From an uncultured Lachnospiraceae bacterium (GTDB lineage: Bacteria > Bacillota > Clostridia > Lachnospirales > Lachnospiraceae), in contig CANCYR010000025.1 in assembly GCA_947382355.1 (NCBI GenBank), positions 1 through 46,732 of the forward strand: a DNA stretch of 46,732 nt, given 5' to 3'. Position 1 is the first letter of the stretch. Every line of letters begins with the position of its first letter. Both the position numbers and the translations under genes were made by a program. This document shows positions 1 through 8,113 of the stretch, one piece after another. The notes under the pieces were generated by a model. The model was given only the letters and a program-made list of their open reading frames with translations. It ran no database searches and was not told the origin of the DNA.

Positions 1-82
1 TGCCTCGCAAAACCGCATAAATACAGGATATGTAGAGTTTTGCTCATGGCTATTTTTAACATTGTTCAGGAGGTGTGTGTTT

Positions 83-658
83 ATGGATAACAAAGAAAAA
101 ATCATACAGACAACGATTGCACTCATCGAGGAAAAAGGCGAAGATTTAGAGACAATCACCGTACGTGAAATATCGAAAAAGGCATGCGTTGGGTTAGGTC
201 TTGTGAATTATCATTTTGGGAACAAAGATAAACTTATTGAACTATGCGTTGAGCGTATCATAAACAGGATTATTGAGCAATTTCAGGGTATTCGGGAAAA
301 AACAGAGGGACTTACGCCTTTTGAAAAATTAGAGTATCTGGGCAATATGACTTTTGATTTTCTGTTCGAGCATTATGCAGTTTCCAGGATTTCAGTTCTT
401 ACCGATATAAAAAATCCGAAAACAGACGACAACACTCACAGAACTTACGCTGCATATCTTCCTCTTGTGGCTGCCTGCCGCCCCGATTGGGATGAAGATA
501 CTGTAAAAAGAAAGACTTTTTGCTTGATTTCCGTTATGCAGCAGGCTTTTCTCCGGTATGAAACCACATCAAGGATACTTGATATTGATTTGAGTCAAAA
601 AGAAAACCGCAGGGCGTGGCACACACAAATTTTACACGATATTTTGGAGGTATCATGA
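83..658 (+). CDS. TetR/AcrR-family transcriptional regulator
   Basis: A 191-residue predicted repressor. The N-terminal helix-turn-helix is typical of TetR proteins: 'VREISKKACVGLGLVNYHF' followed by 'GNKDKLIE', near residues 28–55. The C-terminal part is helical and variable, as expected for a ligand-binding domain. An upstream in-frame TTG at 62 exists, but the ATG at 83 has AGGAGG (68–73) at good spacing, so 83 is the likely start. The stop codon overlaps the start of the flavodoxin-like gene, so the two are almost certainly co-transcribed and the regulator probably controls that enzyme (inference). The inducer is unknown. Confidence 0.9.
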   Translation: MDNKEKIIQTTIALIEEKGEDLETITVREISKKACVGLGLVNYHFGNKDKLIELCVERIINRIIEQFQGIREKTEGLTPFEKLEYLGNMTFDFLFEHYAVSRISVLTDIKNPKTDDNTHRTYAAYLPLVAACRPDWDEDTVKRKTFCLISVMQQAFLRYETTSRILDIDLSQKENRRAWHTQILHDILEVS

Positions 659-1374
659 TGAACATAACGGTTATAAACGGAACAGAAAAACACGGTGTAA
701 CCTATCGGTTAAAAGAAATGTTTTTAACCGCTTTTAGGGATAATGCAAACATTACGGAATATTATCTTCCAAAAGATTGTCCCAATTTCTGCAATGGCTG
801 TGTAACCTGTATGACAAAAGGCGAAAGTACCTGCAAAGACGCAGAATACATTGAAAAAATTGACAAATCGCTCTTGGAAGCAGATTTAATTGTAATGACC
901 TCTCCTGCATATGTTTTTCACACTACGGGAGCGATGAAAGCGTTTCTTGACCATTTTGCTTACCGCTGGCTGCCCCACCGTCCTGCTCCCGAAATGTTTG
1001 AAAAACGGGCAGTGATTATTACGCAGTGTTTAGGCGCAGGAGCAAAATCTGCGGCAAAGGATATAAAGCACAGCTTATCCTGGTGGGGAATTTCTAAAAT
1101 CGGAATATTCACCGGTGCATTGATGGGCGATATTATTTGGGAAAGACTTTCCGAAAAGAAACGGGCACAACTGACAAGAAAAGTGAAAAAGCTGTCTCAG
1201 AAGTTCGCACAAATAGACTATACAAAACCCGCATGCACAAATTTAATTACACAGATTAAGTTTTCCGTTTGCCGTTTGATGCAGCAAACACTACATAAAA
1301 ATGACCCTGAATATCTCGATGGAAAGTATTGGGCAGAGCAAGGCTGGCTTGGCAAAACCAGACCGTGGAAATAA
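658..1374 (+). CDS. flavodoxin-like NAD(P)H-dependent oxidoreductase (FMN reductase family)
   Basis: A flavodoxin-fold protein of about 239 residues, expected to bind FMN and reduce a quinone, nitro or azo compound, or act as an iron-sulfur flavoprotein-like reductase. It starts with the phosphate-binding strand-loop (ITVINGTEKHGVTYRL). It then has the Cys-rich stretch 'CPNFCNGCVTCMTKGESTC' and the 'MTSPAYVFHTTGAMKAFLDH' segment typical of NADPH-dependent FMN reductases. Two adjacent ATGs (655 and 658) are possible. GGAGG at 646–650 suits 658 better; use of 655 would give a 4-base ATGA overlap with the tetR-type gene. Its substrate cannot be told from sequence. The coupling to a TetR regulator suggests an inducible detoxification or redox-stress role. 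Confidence 0.85.
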   Translation: MNITVINGTEKHGVTYRLKEMFLTAFRDNANITEYYLPKDCPNFCNGCVTCMTKGESTCKDAEYIEKIDKSLLEADLIVMTSPAYVFHTTGAMKAFLDHFAYRWLPHRPAPEMFEKRAVIITQCLGAGAKSAAKDIKHSLSWWGISKIGIFTGALMGDIIWERLSEKKRAQLTRKVKKLSQKFAQIDYTKPACTNLITQIKFSVCRLMQQTLHKNDPEYLDGKYWAEQGWLGKTRPWK

Positions 1375-1500
1375 TAGGTGAAAAACATGGTAAAAATAAT
1401 TTCCAAATGGTAAATCCTGAATGTTAATATGCGTTGCTTGCAGCAACGGGCAGTTCTTCATACAATGGTGGTGACAATAGAAGAAAGGAGGTTATTCCTA

Positions 1501-2013
1501 ATGCTAAACGAAAATATCAAAACAATCAGAAAATCAAAAGGACTTTCGCAGGAGGAACTGGCTATCAAGTTAAATGTGGTGCGGCAAACAGTCTCTAAGT
1601 GGGAGAATGGACTGTCAGTTCCTGATTCTGACATGTTAATCTCCATATCAGAAGTGCTTGAAACACCTGTAAGCACTTTACTTGGGGAAACGATTGTTGC
1701 ATCGAAAGCTGATGACTTAAAAGCAATTTCCGAGAAATTGGAGGTGATAAACCTGCAACTTGCACAAAGAAAGACCACAAGAAGGAAAACGCTTCATTGG
1801 CTGCTTATTGCACTATGTGCAGCCATAGTAACCATTTTTTCAGCCTTGGTCGTATTAAACAGTCCCTACTTAGGCTGGAATTATAATGACCCCGAAACCG
1901 CTGTTTTCGGCGCAGCCTTTCACGCATTTGAATATCTGTTTGTCAGATTAGCACCGATTATTTTCATAGGTGCAATCGTTGGAATATTCCTGACACGAAA
2001 ACAGGAACGCTAA
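1501..2013 (+). CDS. membrane-anchored XRE-family regulator
   Basis: A 170-residue protein. Residues 1–60 form a Cro/CI-type helix-turn-helix ('LSQEELAIKLNVVRQTVSKW' then 'ENGLSVPDSDML'). A short linker follows, then two hydrophobic helices near residues 96–117 (LHWLLIALCAAIVTIFSALV) and 147–166 (LAPIIFIGAIVGIFL), so the regulator should be tethered to the membrane. The ATG at 1501 is preceded by GAAAGGAGG; the longer reading frame from 1429 lacks a ribosome site. It sits after the tetR/flavodoxin pair with a gap of about 125 bases and is closed by a terminator. Similar HTH-plus-membrane proteins are common in Firmicutes, but the target is unknown. Confidence 0.88.
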   Translation: MLNENIKTIRKSKGLSQEELAIKLNVVRQTVSKWENGLSVPDSDMLISISEVLETPVSTLLGETIVASKADDLKAISEKLEVINLQLAQRKTTRRKTLHWLLIALCAAIVTIFSALVVLNSPYLGWNYNDPETAVFGAAFHAFEYLFVRLAPIIFIGAIVGIFLTRKQER

Positions 2014-2024
2014 TGAAACTACTC

Positions 2025-2064
2025 AGACCGCCGATTATGGGAAACACCCTAGCGGCGGTCTTTC
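2025..2064 (+). terminator. rho-independent terminator
   Basis: The 9-base perfect stem AGACCGCCG / CGGCGGTCT (2025–2033 with 2053–2061) is followed by TTTCT, 11 bases after the XRE stop codon. It ends the first accessory operon. Confidence 0.75.
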
Positions 2065-2583
2065 TGTGCCTATCAGCTGTCTCAGCCAAAGGATTTCTTT
2101 CTGTACGGCTACTGTCCGCCCTGCTCCTGCAACTACCTGAGCCTGCCTCTGACATTCTCCCTTTCGGACAATTTTGCGGTCTGTGCTGCTCTCTGCCCAT
2201 GATTTTCGACTTCCTGCCGCCTTGGCGTTCCCATTCGGAAATGTCACGGCTATATCGTTCTACAAGGACTTCGGCTTCTCAGTAAGTTGCCATAAATACC
2301 TATACATCAGAATAAACGTCCTCTTTCAGAATGTCTGGAAGCTTGTTAGTCTTTCGGAAATTTCCTTTTTCCTCTGCTTTATTTGCTCGGCAGGGAATTT
2401 ACGCTCCTTTCCCCGAAAATCCCTACTGTTTCAACAAGCTGTGTTTTCAGCTTCAGCAACACACCTATTTCCTACGATCTGCACTACCATCCACACACTT
2501 TGCTACAACAACCCACCACTTATTTCAGAAAAACCATCTCCCCCTCCCTTTCACCTTCAAAGAGTACAGCCTGAAACAAAACA
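2065..2583. other. intergenic stretch without a recognisable gene
   Basis: No supported gene. The first part (about 2070–2285) is richer in GC than the flanking accessory genes. It has overlapping open frames on both strands, the longest on the minus strand covering 2035–2247, but none has a ribosome site or a product I recognise. It may be a decayed end of a mobile segment. The second part (2290–2583) is T/C-rich on the plus strand and shows nothing clear. Confidence 0.4.
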
Positions 2584-2809
2584 GCGGAAGAGGGATGTGG
2601 GCGGATTGGCTGCATTGATTTTGGCGGCGTTTTTCCTTAACAGCCTGCCATGTACCCAGGGGAAAATTGCCACGGATGGCAATTTTAGTCCTATTGCGCC
2701 ATGGACGGCGCTATAGGACGACCCGACCGCAGCCGACACCCTCCCCAGGCTGTTTAGGAAAACCGCCGCCAAAACCACAGCAGCCAATCCGCCCACATCC
2801 CTCTTCCGC
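2584..2809. repeat. foldback repeat family B, copy 1
   Basis: A 226-base structured element. The outer arms 2584–2647 and 2746–2809 are 64 bases each and complementary with only a few mismatches. Inside is a hairpin AAAATTGCCA (2663–2672) with TGGCAATTTT (2677–2686). A second hairpin follows, starting TCCTAT and ending ATAGGA with inner GCGCC/GGCGC around an ATGGA loop, and then an unpaired C-rich stretch. The second copy at 19464–19691 has the same architecture with compensatory changes. It lies downstream of the binding-lipoprotein terminator. It could be a structured RNA, a cruciform-forming DNA element or a MITE-like element; no transposase is nearby. Confidence 0.85.
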
Positions 2810-2848
2810 GTCCTCTCTTCCACCTTCTCCCCCTTTCCCCACCCCCAA

Positions 2849-2883
2849 CAAAAAGAAAACAGGGACTGCCCATCAGCAGTCCC
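2849..2883 (-). terminator. terminator of the substrate-binding lipoprotein gene
   Basis: On the minus strand, GGGACTGC–loop–GCAGTCCC (2862–2869 with 2876–2883) is followed by TGTTTTCTTTTTG. It lies 39 bases past the stop codon of the minus-strand binding-protein gene. Confidence 0.85.
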
Positions 2884-2921
2884 CATCTTCAAATATCCTG
2901 TATTCTCTTTACAAGCTACCC

Positions 2922-4190
2922 TTACATAGCCGTATAAACACCATCCACAATCTTAACAGCCTTAGGCTCCTTATTCGGCTCCCCATCTGCAGACCAGGTC
3001 ATTCCCGTACCTGTCAAACCATCAATGGTAATTTCCGTCATAGCAGTCTTAAGAGCATCACAAATATCAGATGCGCTCATATCCGCTGTAATACCAGCTT
3101 TTTCTGCTGCTGCCTTAATTGCATAAACTGCATCATAAGCATCTGCTGCAAACTGGTTTGGTGTTCCGCCATAGGTGGAATCATAAGTAGAAACAAAATT
3201 CTTTGTCAAGTCATCCTGTGCATCTGCTGCAAAAGGAGTTAAAAGCATAACGCCTTCAGCTAAAGAAGTATCAAAGTTTTCTACGGATAAAATACCGTCA
3301 AGTCCGTCACATCCAAAGAATGTAGGTGCAAAACCAATTGTCTTTGCCTGAGCTAAAATCAGAGATGCTTCATTGTAGTAAATCGGAAGGAATAATAATT
3401 CCGCGCCGGAATCCTTTGCCTTCTGAAGCTGTACGGTAAAGTCTTTATTGCTGTCTGCTGTAAAAGCTTCTGCTGCAACGATTTCAATATTCTGGTTTGC
3501 TGCTTCTGCTGCAAATGTTTCATAAATTCCTGATGAATAAACGGAAGAACTGTCATAAATAACAGCTACCTTGGAAGCAAGACCGTTCTCTCCAATATAC
3601 TGTGCGGAAGCTTTTCCCTGGTTCGGGTCGGAAAAGCATACGCGGAATACATTTTCATTTGTGATACATTCCACTGCAGAACCGGATGGTGTCAGCTGGA
3701 AAACATTATCTGCTGCGGATTTTTCTGCAACTGCAATACATGGCGTACTTGTTACAGTTCCTACAAGCACCTGCATATTCCAGTCCTTTAATGTATTGTA
3801 AGCGTTTACTGCCTTTTCTGCATCGGATTCATCATCCTGGAAATTCAGTTCCAGTGTCATGCCGTTTACACCGCCTGCTGCATTGATTTCATCCACTGCA
3901 AGCTGTGCTGCATTCTTTACTGCAAGTCCGTATACTGCCGCATCGCCTGTTGTAGGCCCGATACCGCCAATCTTTAAAGTGCCCTCGCTGCCTGCTGCTG
4001 CATTATCATCAGCAGCTTCTGTCTCCGCACCCTCTGCGTCATCAGCAGTGTCTTCTGCTTCCGTTCCTTCTGCTTCACTGCCTGTTGTTTCAGTATCAGT
4101 GTTTGTTGTTTCTGCATCTGTATTGCCACAACCTGTTAAAAGCGCTGCAGACATGGCAATCACTAATGCTGTGCTAAGAAATTTTCTCAT
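2922..4190 (-). CDS. LivJ-like ABC transporter substrate-binding lipoprotein
   Basis: A 422-residue extracellular lipoprotein of the branched-chain amino-acid/amide binding family (type I periplasmic-binding fold). It begins with a lipoprotein signal (MRKFLSTALVIAMSAALLTG followed by the lipobox Cys). An acidic Thr/Glu/Asp/Ala-rich linker follows to about residue 70, then 'LKIGGIGPTTGDAAVYGLAV' and 'NAAQLAVDEINAAGGVNG', typical of LivJ/LivK proteins. AGGAGGAG stands before the start and a clean sigma-A promoter (TTGACA-17-TATTAT) lies at 4242–4270. No livHMGF permease or ATPase genes lie beside it, which is unusual. It may serve a transporter elsewhere or be a stand-alone sensor. The ligand is predicted to be an amino acid or amide but is not determined. 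Confidence 0.9.
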   Translation of the reverse strand: MRKFLSTALVIAMSAALLTGCGNTDAETTNTDTETTGSEAEGTEAEDTADDAEGAETEAADDNAAAGSEGTLKIGGIGPTTGDAAVYGLAVKNAAQLAVDEINAAGGVNGMTLELNFQDDESDAEKAVNAYNTLKDWNMQVLVGTVTSTPCIAVAEKSAADNVFQLTPSGSAVECITNENVFRVCFSDPNQGKASAQYIGENGLASKVAVIYDSSSVYSSGIYETFAAEAANQNIEIVAAEAFTADSNKDFTVQLQKAKDSGAELLFLPIYYNEASLILAQAKTIGFAPTFFGCDGLDGILSVENFDTSLAEGVMLLTPFAADAQDDLTKNFVSTYDSTYGGTPNQFAADAYDAVYAIKAAAEKAGITADMSASDICDALKTAMTEITIDGLTGTGMTWSADGEPNKEPKAVKIVDGVYTAM

Positions 4191-4241
4191 AACTACTCCT
4201 CCTTTTCCACTTTTGTGGATTTTTATTTCATTACGCTGATG

Positions 4242-4270
4242 ATAATAAAATACTTTTTCGATTTTGTCAA
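4242..4270 (-). promoter_or_regulatory. sigma-A promoter for the binding-lipoprotein gene
   Basis: Minus-strand TTGACA (4265–4270), a 17-base spacer and TATTAT (4242–4247), about 50 bases upstream of the start codon at 4190. Confidence 0.8.
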
Positions 4271-4308
4271 CTTTTCATTTTGCTTTTCTTTTCAACATGC
4301 ACTGTCAA

Positions 4309-4902
4309 TTACTGCCATTTGGCACGAAAATTATGGTAGGACTCCCTTACCTTTTCCTGATATTCCTTTAAATTAATGTCCAGAGCCCTTAACAGATGAT
4401 ACGCAAAATCCACTCCATAGCATACCATAATAACACGGCATGCCACGATTCCAATCTGGGTCGGAATGGAATCCACAGTCCTCATAAGCGCTTTATGAAG
4501 GAAGTTCACGATAATCACCGCATAAAAGCCCCATGCCACCGTACTTTCCGCACAAATCACACCTTTATAGTTTAAAGGCTTGTCACTGTAATCCCACCAG
4601 ACAGCGCCCAAAAATTTATACATAAGCTTTGCCACAAGAAATTCAAATACAGTGGCAATCAATGCTCCTACTATGTAAAGCATAAACAGGTTCCTGGACA
4701 GGGGGTGCAGAATCAAATACCCCAAAACCCCTCCAAATCCGTAAATAGGACAAATCGGACTGGAAGCAAAGCCTCTGTTGGTTAATTTCCTGTTGCACAG
4801 GGACATATAAGCAGATTCTACCAGCCAGCCTAACATACTATATAATATAAAGCATTGAGTCAAGTGCAGCACATCAGTTCCTAAAATTTCTTTCGTCCAC
4901 AT
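4309..4902 (-). CDS. DUF1113-type membrane protein (putative ABC transporter permease)
   Basis: A polytopic membrane protein of 197 residues from the ATG at 4902, which has AGAGGAG upstream; an upstream in-frame start at 4938 has no such site. Hydrophobic helices are seen around 'FILYSMLGWLVESAYMSL', 'GFGGVLGYLILH', 'LFMLYIVGALIATVFEFLVA', 'WGFYAVIIVNFLH' and 'GIVACRVIMVCYGVDFAYHLL'. 'GWLVES', 'NRGF' and 'CPIYGFGGVL' are the conserved features I associate with the putative ABC transporter type IV permease family (PF06541), found mainly in Firmicutes. The function of the family is not established. It stands alone between the lipoprotein gene and rpsU. Confidence 0.8.
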   Translation of the reverse strand: MWTKEILGTDVLHLTQCFILYSMLGWLVESAYMSLCNRKLTNRGFASSPICPIYGFGGVLGYLILHPLSRNLFMLYIVGALIATVFEFLVAKLMYKFLGAVWWDYSDKPLNYKGVICAESTVAWGFYAVIIVNFLHKALMRTVDSIPTQIGIVACRVIMVCYGVDFAYHLLRALDINLKEYQEKVRESYHNFRAKWQ

Positions 4903-5063
4903 TCTATTCACTCCTCTTACTATACTTATGCAAATCAAATCATTCTAAGAATTCCGAATGAAGATGCTTTCCCTTCTGTATATATGTACATATATCACAT
5001 AATTGCATATCATAATACTTATTTGAAATTGCTTCCTGACATTCCACAAAATGTCAGGAAAAA

Positions 5064-5095
5064 GTAAGAAAGTCCTTGGTATCTGCCAAGGACTT
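5064..5095 (-). terminator. terminator downstream of rpsU
   Basis: Minus-strand stem AAGTCCTTGG–CAGATA–CCAAGGACTT (5070–5079 with 5086–5095) is followed by TCTTACTTTTT. A further inverted repeat (TTCCTGACAT with ATGTCAGGAA, about 5032–5060) lies just beyond and may be a second stop signal, though its flanking T-run is on the wrong side for the minus strand. Confidence 0.85.
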
Positions 5096-5102
5096 ACAGT
5101 TG

Positions 5103-5279
5103 CTAATTATATTTACGTTTTCTTGCTGCTTCAGATTTTTTCTTACGTTTTACGCTTGGCTTTTCGTAATGCTCTCTTTTACGAATCTCCTGTTGAATAC
5201 CAGCCTTAGCACAGCTTCTTTTAAAACGGCGTAAAGCGCTATCTAAAGTCTCGTTATCTTTTACGATTACATTTGACAT
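5103..5279 (-). CDS. rpsU: 30S ribosomal protein S21
   Basis: A 58-residue basic protein with the standard S21 sequence: [19 protein letters not shown], then '[20 protein letters not shown]' and a Lys/Arg-rich tail ending RKRKYN. S21 binds near the anti-Shine–Dalgarno region of 16S rRNA in the 30S subunit and helps initiation. GGGAGG lies about 10 bases before the ATG. It has its own extended −10 promoter (5364–5391) and a strong terminator, so it is expressed as a single gene even though alaS reads towards it on the same strand. Confidence 0.97.
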   Translation of the reverse strand: MSNVIVKDNETLDSALRRFKRSCAKAGIQQEIRKREHYEKPSVKRKKKSEAARKRKYN

Positions 5280-5363
5280 AAATCCACACCTAACCTCCCT
5301 TCAGTCCCTTCAAGTAACACGACTGATTGGGTATATTTTTGTACACACTCATGCACAAGTAAG

Positions 5364-5391
5364 ATTATAGCATATTTTTCCTTTTCGTCAA
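5364..5391 (-). promoter_or_regulatory. rpsU promoter
   Basis: Minus-strand TTGACG (5386–5391), a 16-base spacer ending in TGC, and a perfect TATAAT (5364–5369): an extended −10 sigma-A promoter 85 bases upstream of rpsU. Confidence 0.8.
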
Positions 5392-5455
5392 CCCTTTTTT
5401 AAGAATTTCCCAAAAAGTATGCATAAAAATTGAAAAGATGTATCAGTTGAGCCCT

Positions 5456-8092
5456 TTACAACTGCCCTTCCAAGACATTGACTGCTTTAGTCAGGGCTTC
5501 TTCAATGCCAGCCGGATTCTTGCCGCCTGCCTGGGCCATATTGGGGCGTCCTCCGCCGCCACCGCCTACACAGGCTGCCACTCCTTTAATCAGATTTCCT
5601 GCATGGGCGCCTTTTTCCATAGCTCCATCTGTAGCCATGGCTACCAGATTTACCCTGCCATCCTTATCGGAAATCAGCAGAACTACTCCTTCTCCTAATT
5701 TTTCCTTTAACTGGTCTCCCAACTCTCTTAAACCGTTCATATCCACACCGGATACCTTTGTGGCAAGTAGCTTTATGCCCTTTACTTCTGTTACCTTATC
5801 CATAACATCTCCCAGAGCATCCTTTGCAGCCTTGCTCTTTAAGGCTTCATTTTCACTTTGAAGGGCTTTTAATTCCTTCATCAGATGTTCTGCTTTTTCT
5901 TCCAGATTGGATGGAGAAGCCTTTAAGGTCTTTGCCACCTTTTCCAGCGTTTCTTCCAAGTGGTTATAATATGCAAACACACCGTTTCCGGTTAACGCTT
6001 CTATACGGCGCACTCCTGCAGCAACGCCGCTTTCGGAAATAATCTTGAAAGCGGAAATGGTTCCTGTATTTTTTACATGAGTACCGCCGCACAGTTCTGT
6101 GGAAAAGTCGCCCATTTTTACTACCCGCACCGTATCTCCGTACTTTTCTCCGAAAAGCGCCATGGCACCGGATTTCTTTGCCTCTTCGATAGACATGATA
6201 TTTGTCTCAACCGGAATGGATTCTCCAATTTTTTCATTTACGATTTTTTCCACCTGTTCAAGCTCTTCCTTTGTCATGGAGGAGAAATGGCTGAAGTCAA
6301 AACGGAGCCTTTCGCCGTCCACATAAGAGCCTGCCTGTTCCACATGGGTGCCAAGCACGGTTCTTAACGCTTTTTGGAGCAGATGGGTGGCGCTGTGGTT
6401 TTTACAGGTAGCGCTTCTGTTTTCTTCTGCAACAGTTAACCTTGCAGTCTCCGACACCCTGAGCATGCCTTTTGTTACTTTACCTACATGTCCCACTTTT
6501 CCGCCCAAAAGCTTAATGGTATCCTGTACTTCAAATTCGCCTTCTTTTGTGGCAATCGTGCCTTTATCCCCGTTTTGTCCGCCCATGGTGGCATAAAAAG
6601 GAGTTTCCTTCACAATGACAGTGCCAATCTGGCCTTCCGTCAGGGCTTCCGCCAGCTCCGTTTCCGTAGTCAGCACTGTGATTTCCGAACTGTGCTCTAA
6701 TCGGTCATAGCCTACGAATTCCGTGGTGATTTCCGGGTCGATGGATTCATATACGGTAACGTCCGCACCCATATAATTGGTAGTCTTGCGGGCTTTTCTT
6801 GCTTTTACCTTCTGCTCCTCCATGGCTTTTTTAAAGCCCTCTTCCTCTACGGTAAAGCCCTTTTCTTCCAGAATTTCCATAGTCAGGTCAATAGGGAAGC
6901 CATAGGTATCATACAGCTTAAATGCATCCTCACCGGAAAGCTCTTTCTTTCCCTCTTTTGCCATGGCCTCTTCCATTTCTCCGAGAATACTCAGACCCTG
7001 GTCAATTGTTTTATTGAATTTATTTTCTTCCTGAGTCAGCACATTGAAAATAAAGTCCTTCTTCTCTTCCAGCTCCTGATAGCCGTCCTTACTTCCTTCA
7101 ATGACTGTATTGCTCAATCTGGCAAGAAATTCTCCTTCAATGCCAAGAAGTCTTCCATGGCGCGCCGCCCTTCTGATAATACGGCGCAGCACATAGCCCC
7201 TGCCTTCATTGGAAGGCATGATGCCGTCAGAAATCATAAAGGTGGCAGAACGGATATGGTCCGTTACGATACGGATGGACACATCCCATTTATATTCCTT
7301 CCTGTATTCCTTCCCTGAAAGCTCACATACCTTCTGCCTCAGTGCCTGAATAGTGTCCACGTCAAAAATAGAATCCACATCCTGCACAACGGTAGCAAGC
7401 CGTTCCAGACCCATACCGGTATCGATATTTTTCTGTTCCAGTTCTGAATAATTACCCTTTCCATCGTTGTCAAACTGGGTAAATACATTGTTCCATACTT
7501 CAATGTAACGGTCACATTCACAGCCTACTGTACAATCCGGTTTCCCGCAGCCGTATTTTTCGCCACGGTCATAGTAAATTTCAGAGCAGGGACCGCAGGG
7601 ACCTGAACCGTGCTCCCAGAAATTGTCTTCCTTTCCAAAGCGGAAAATTCGTTCCGCTGCAATGCCGATTTCCTTATTCCAGATTTCGTAAGCCTCATCA
7701 TCCTCTTCATAAACGGAAGGATATAATCTTTCAGGGTCAATTCCCACCACTTCCGTTAAAAACTCCCAGCTCCAGGAAATTGCTTCCCGCTTAAAATAAT
7801 CCCCAAAGGAAAAATTTCCCAGCATTTCAAAAAAAGTACCGTGACGGGCTGTCTTTCCAATGTTTTCAATATCTCCTGTACGAATACATTTCTGACAGGT
7901 GGTCACTCTTTTTCTGGGAGGTATCTCCTGTCCAGTAAAATATGGCTTTAAGGGAGCCATTCCCGAGTTTATCAATAATAAAGAATTATCATTATGAGGA
8001 ACCAGGGAAAAGCTTTTCATTGCCAGATGTCCCTTACTTTCAAAAAATTCAAGAAACATTTTCCTCAGTTCATTTACTCCATATGCTTTCAC
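5456..8092 (-). CDS. alaS: alanyl-tRNA synthetase
   Basis: A full-length 878-residue AlaRS, charging tRNA-Ala with alanine in the cytoplasm. The N-terminal class II catalytic part includes 'MKSFSLVPHNDNSLLLINSG', 'RKRVTTCQKCIRTGDIENIG' and 'TFFEMLGNFSFGDYFK'. The editing domain carries the zinc ligands 'NHSATHLLQKALR' and 'CGGTHV'. A coiled-coil stretch and a C-terminal Gly-rich C-Ala segment (GGGGGGRPNMAQAGG) follow. The start is GTG at 8092 with TTGGAGG upstream. Only 21 bases separate it from the chemoreceptor gene before it, and glyS precedes that, so the three probably share a transcript. No T-box leader fits in the short gaps. Confidence 0.97.
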   Translation of the reverse strand: MKAYGVNELRKMFLEFFESKGHLAMKSFSLVPHNDNSLLLINSGMAPLKPYFTGQEIPPRKRVTTCQKCIRTGDIENIGKTARHGTFFEMLGNFSFGDYFKREAISWSWEFLTEVVGIDPERLYPSVYEEDDEAYEIWNKEIGIAAERIFRFGKEDNFWEHGSGPCGPCSEIYYDRGEKYGCGKPDCTVGCECDRYIEVWNNVFTQFDNDGKGNYSELEQKNIDTGMGLERLATVVQDVDSIFDVDTIQALRQKVCELSGKEYRKEYKWDVSIRIVTDHIRSATFMISDGIMPSNEGRGYVLRRIIRRAARHGRLLGIEGEFLARLSNTVIEGSKDGYQELEEKKDFIFNVLTQEENKFNKTIDQGLSILGEMEEAMAKEGKKELSGEDAFKLYDTYGFPIDLTMEILEEKGFTVEEEGFKKAMEEQKVKARKARKTTNYMGADVTVYESIDPEITTEFVGYDRLEHSSEITVLTTETELAEALTEGQIGTVIVKETPFYATMGGQNGDKGTIATKEGEFEVQDTIKLLGGKVGHVGKVTKGMLRVSETARLTVAEENRSATCKNHSATHLLQKALRTVLGTHVEQAGSYVDGERLRFDFSHFSSMTKEELEQVEKIVNEKIGESIPVETNIMSIEEAKKSGAMALFGEKYGDTVRVVKMGDFSTELCGGTHVKNTGTISAFKIISESGVAAGVRRIEALTGNGVFAYYNHLEETLEKVAKTLKASPSNLEEKAEHLMKELKALQSENEALKSKAAKDALGDVMDKVTEVKGIKLLATKVSGVDMNGLRELGDQLKEKLGEGVVLLISDKDGRVNLVAMATDGAMEKGAHAGNLIKGVAACVGGGGGGRPNMAQAGGKNPAGIEEALTKAVNVLEGQL

Positions 8093-8113
8093 GTTTTTTC
8101 CTCCAATTGACAG

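Noticed and set aside
2584-2809. Family B copies as CRISPR or tandem repeats
   Set aside because: Each is a single inverted structure, not an array, and the two copies lie 17 kb apart.
2667-3242. 191-residue plus-strand open frame
   Set aside because: Antisense to the binding-lipoprotein gene and through family B copy 1; its composition (Pro/Ser-rich, then Cys/Ile) is that of a shadow frame.
8093-8113. T-box leader for alaS
   Set aside because: Only 21 bases separate alaS from the chemoreceptor gene, too short for a T-box, and none is seen before glyS either.
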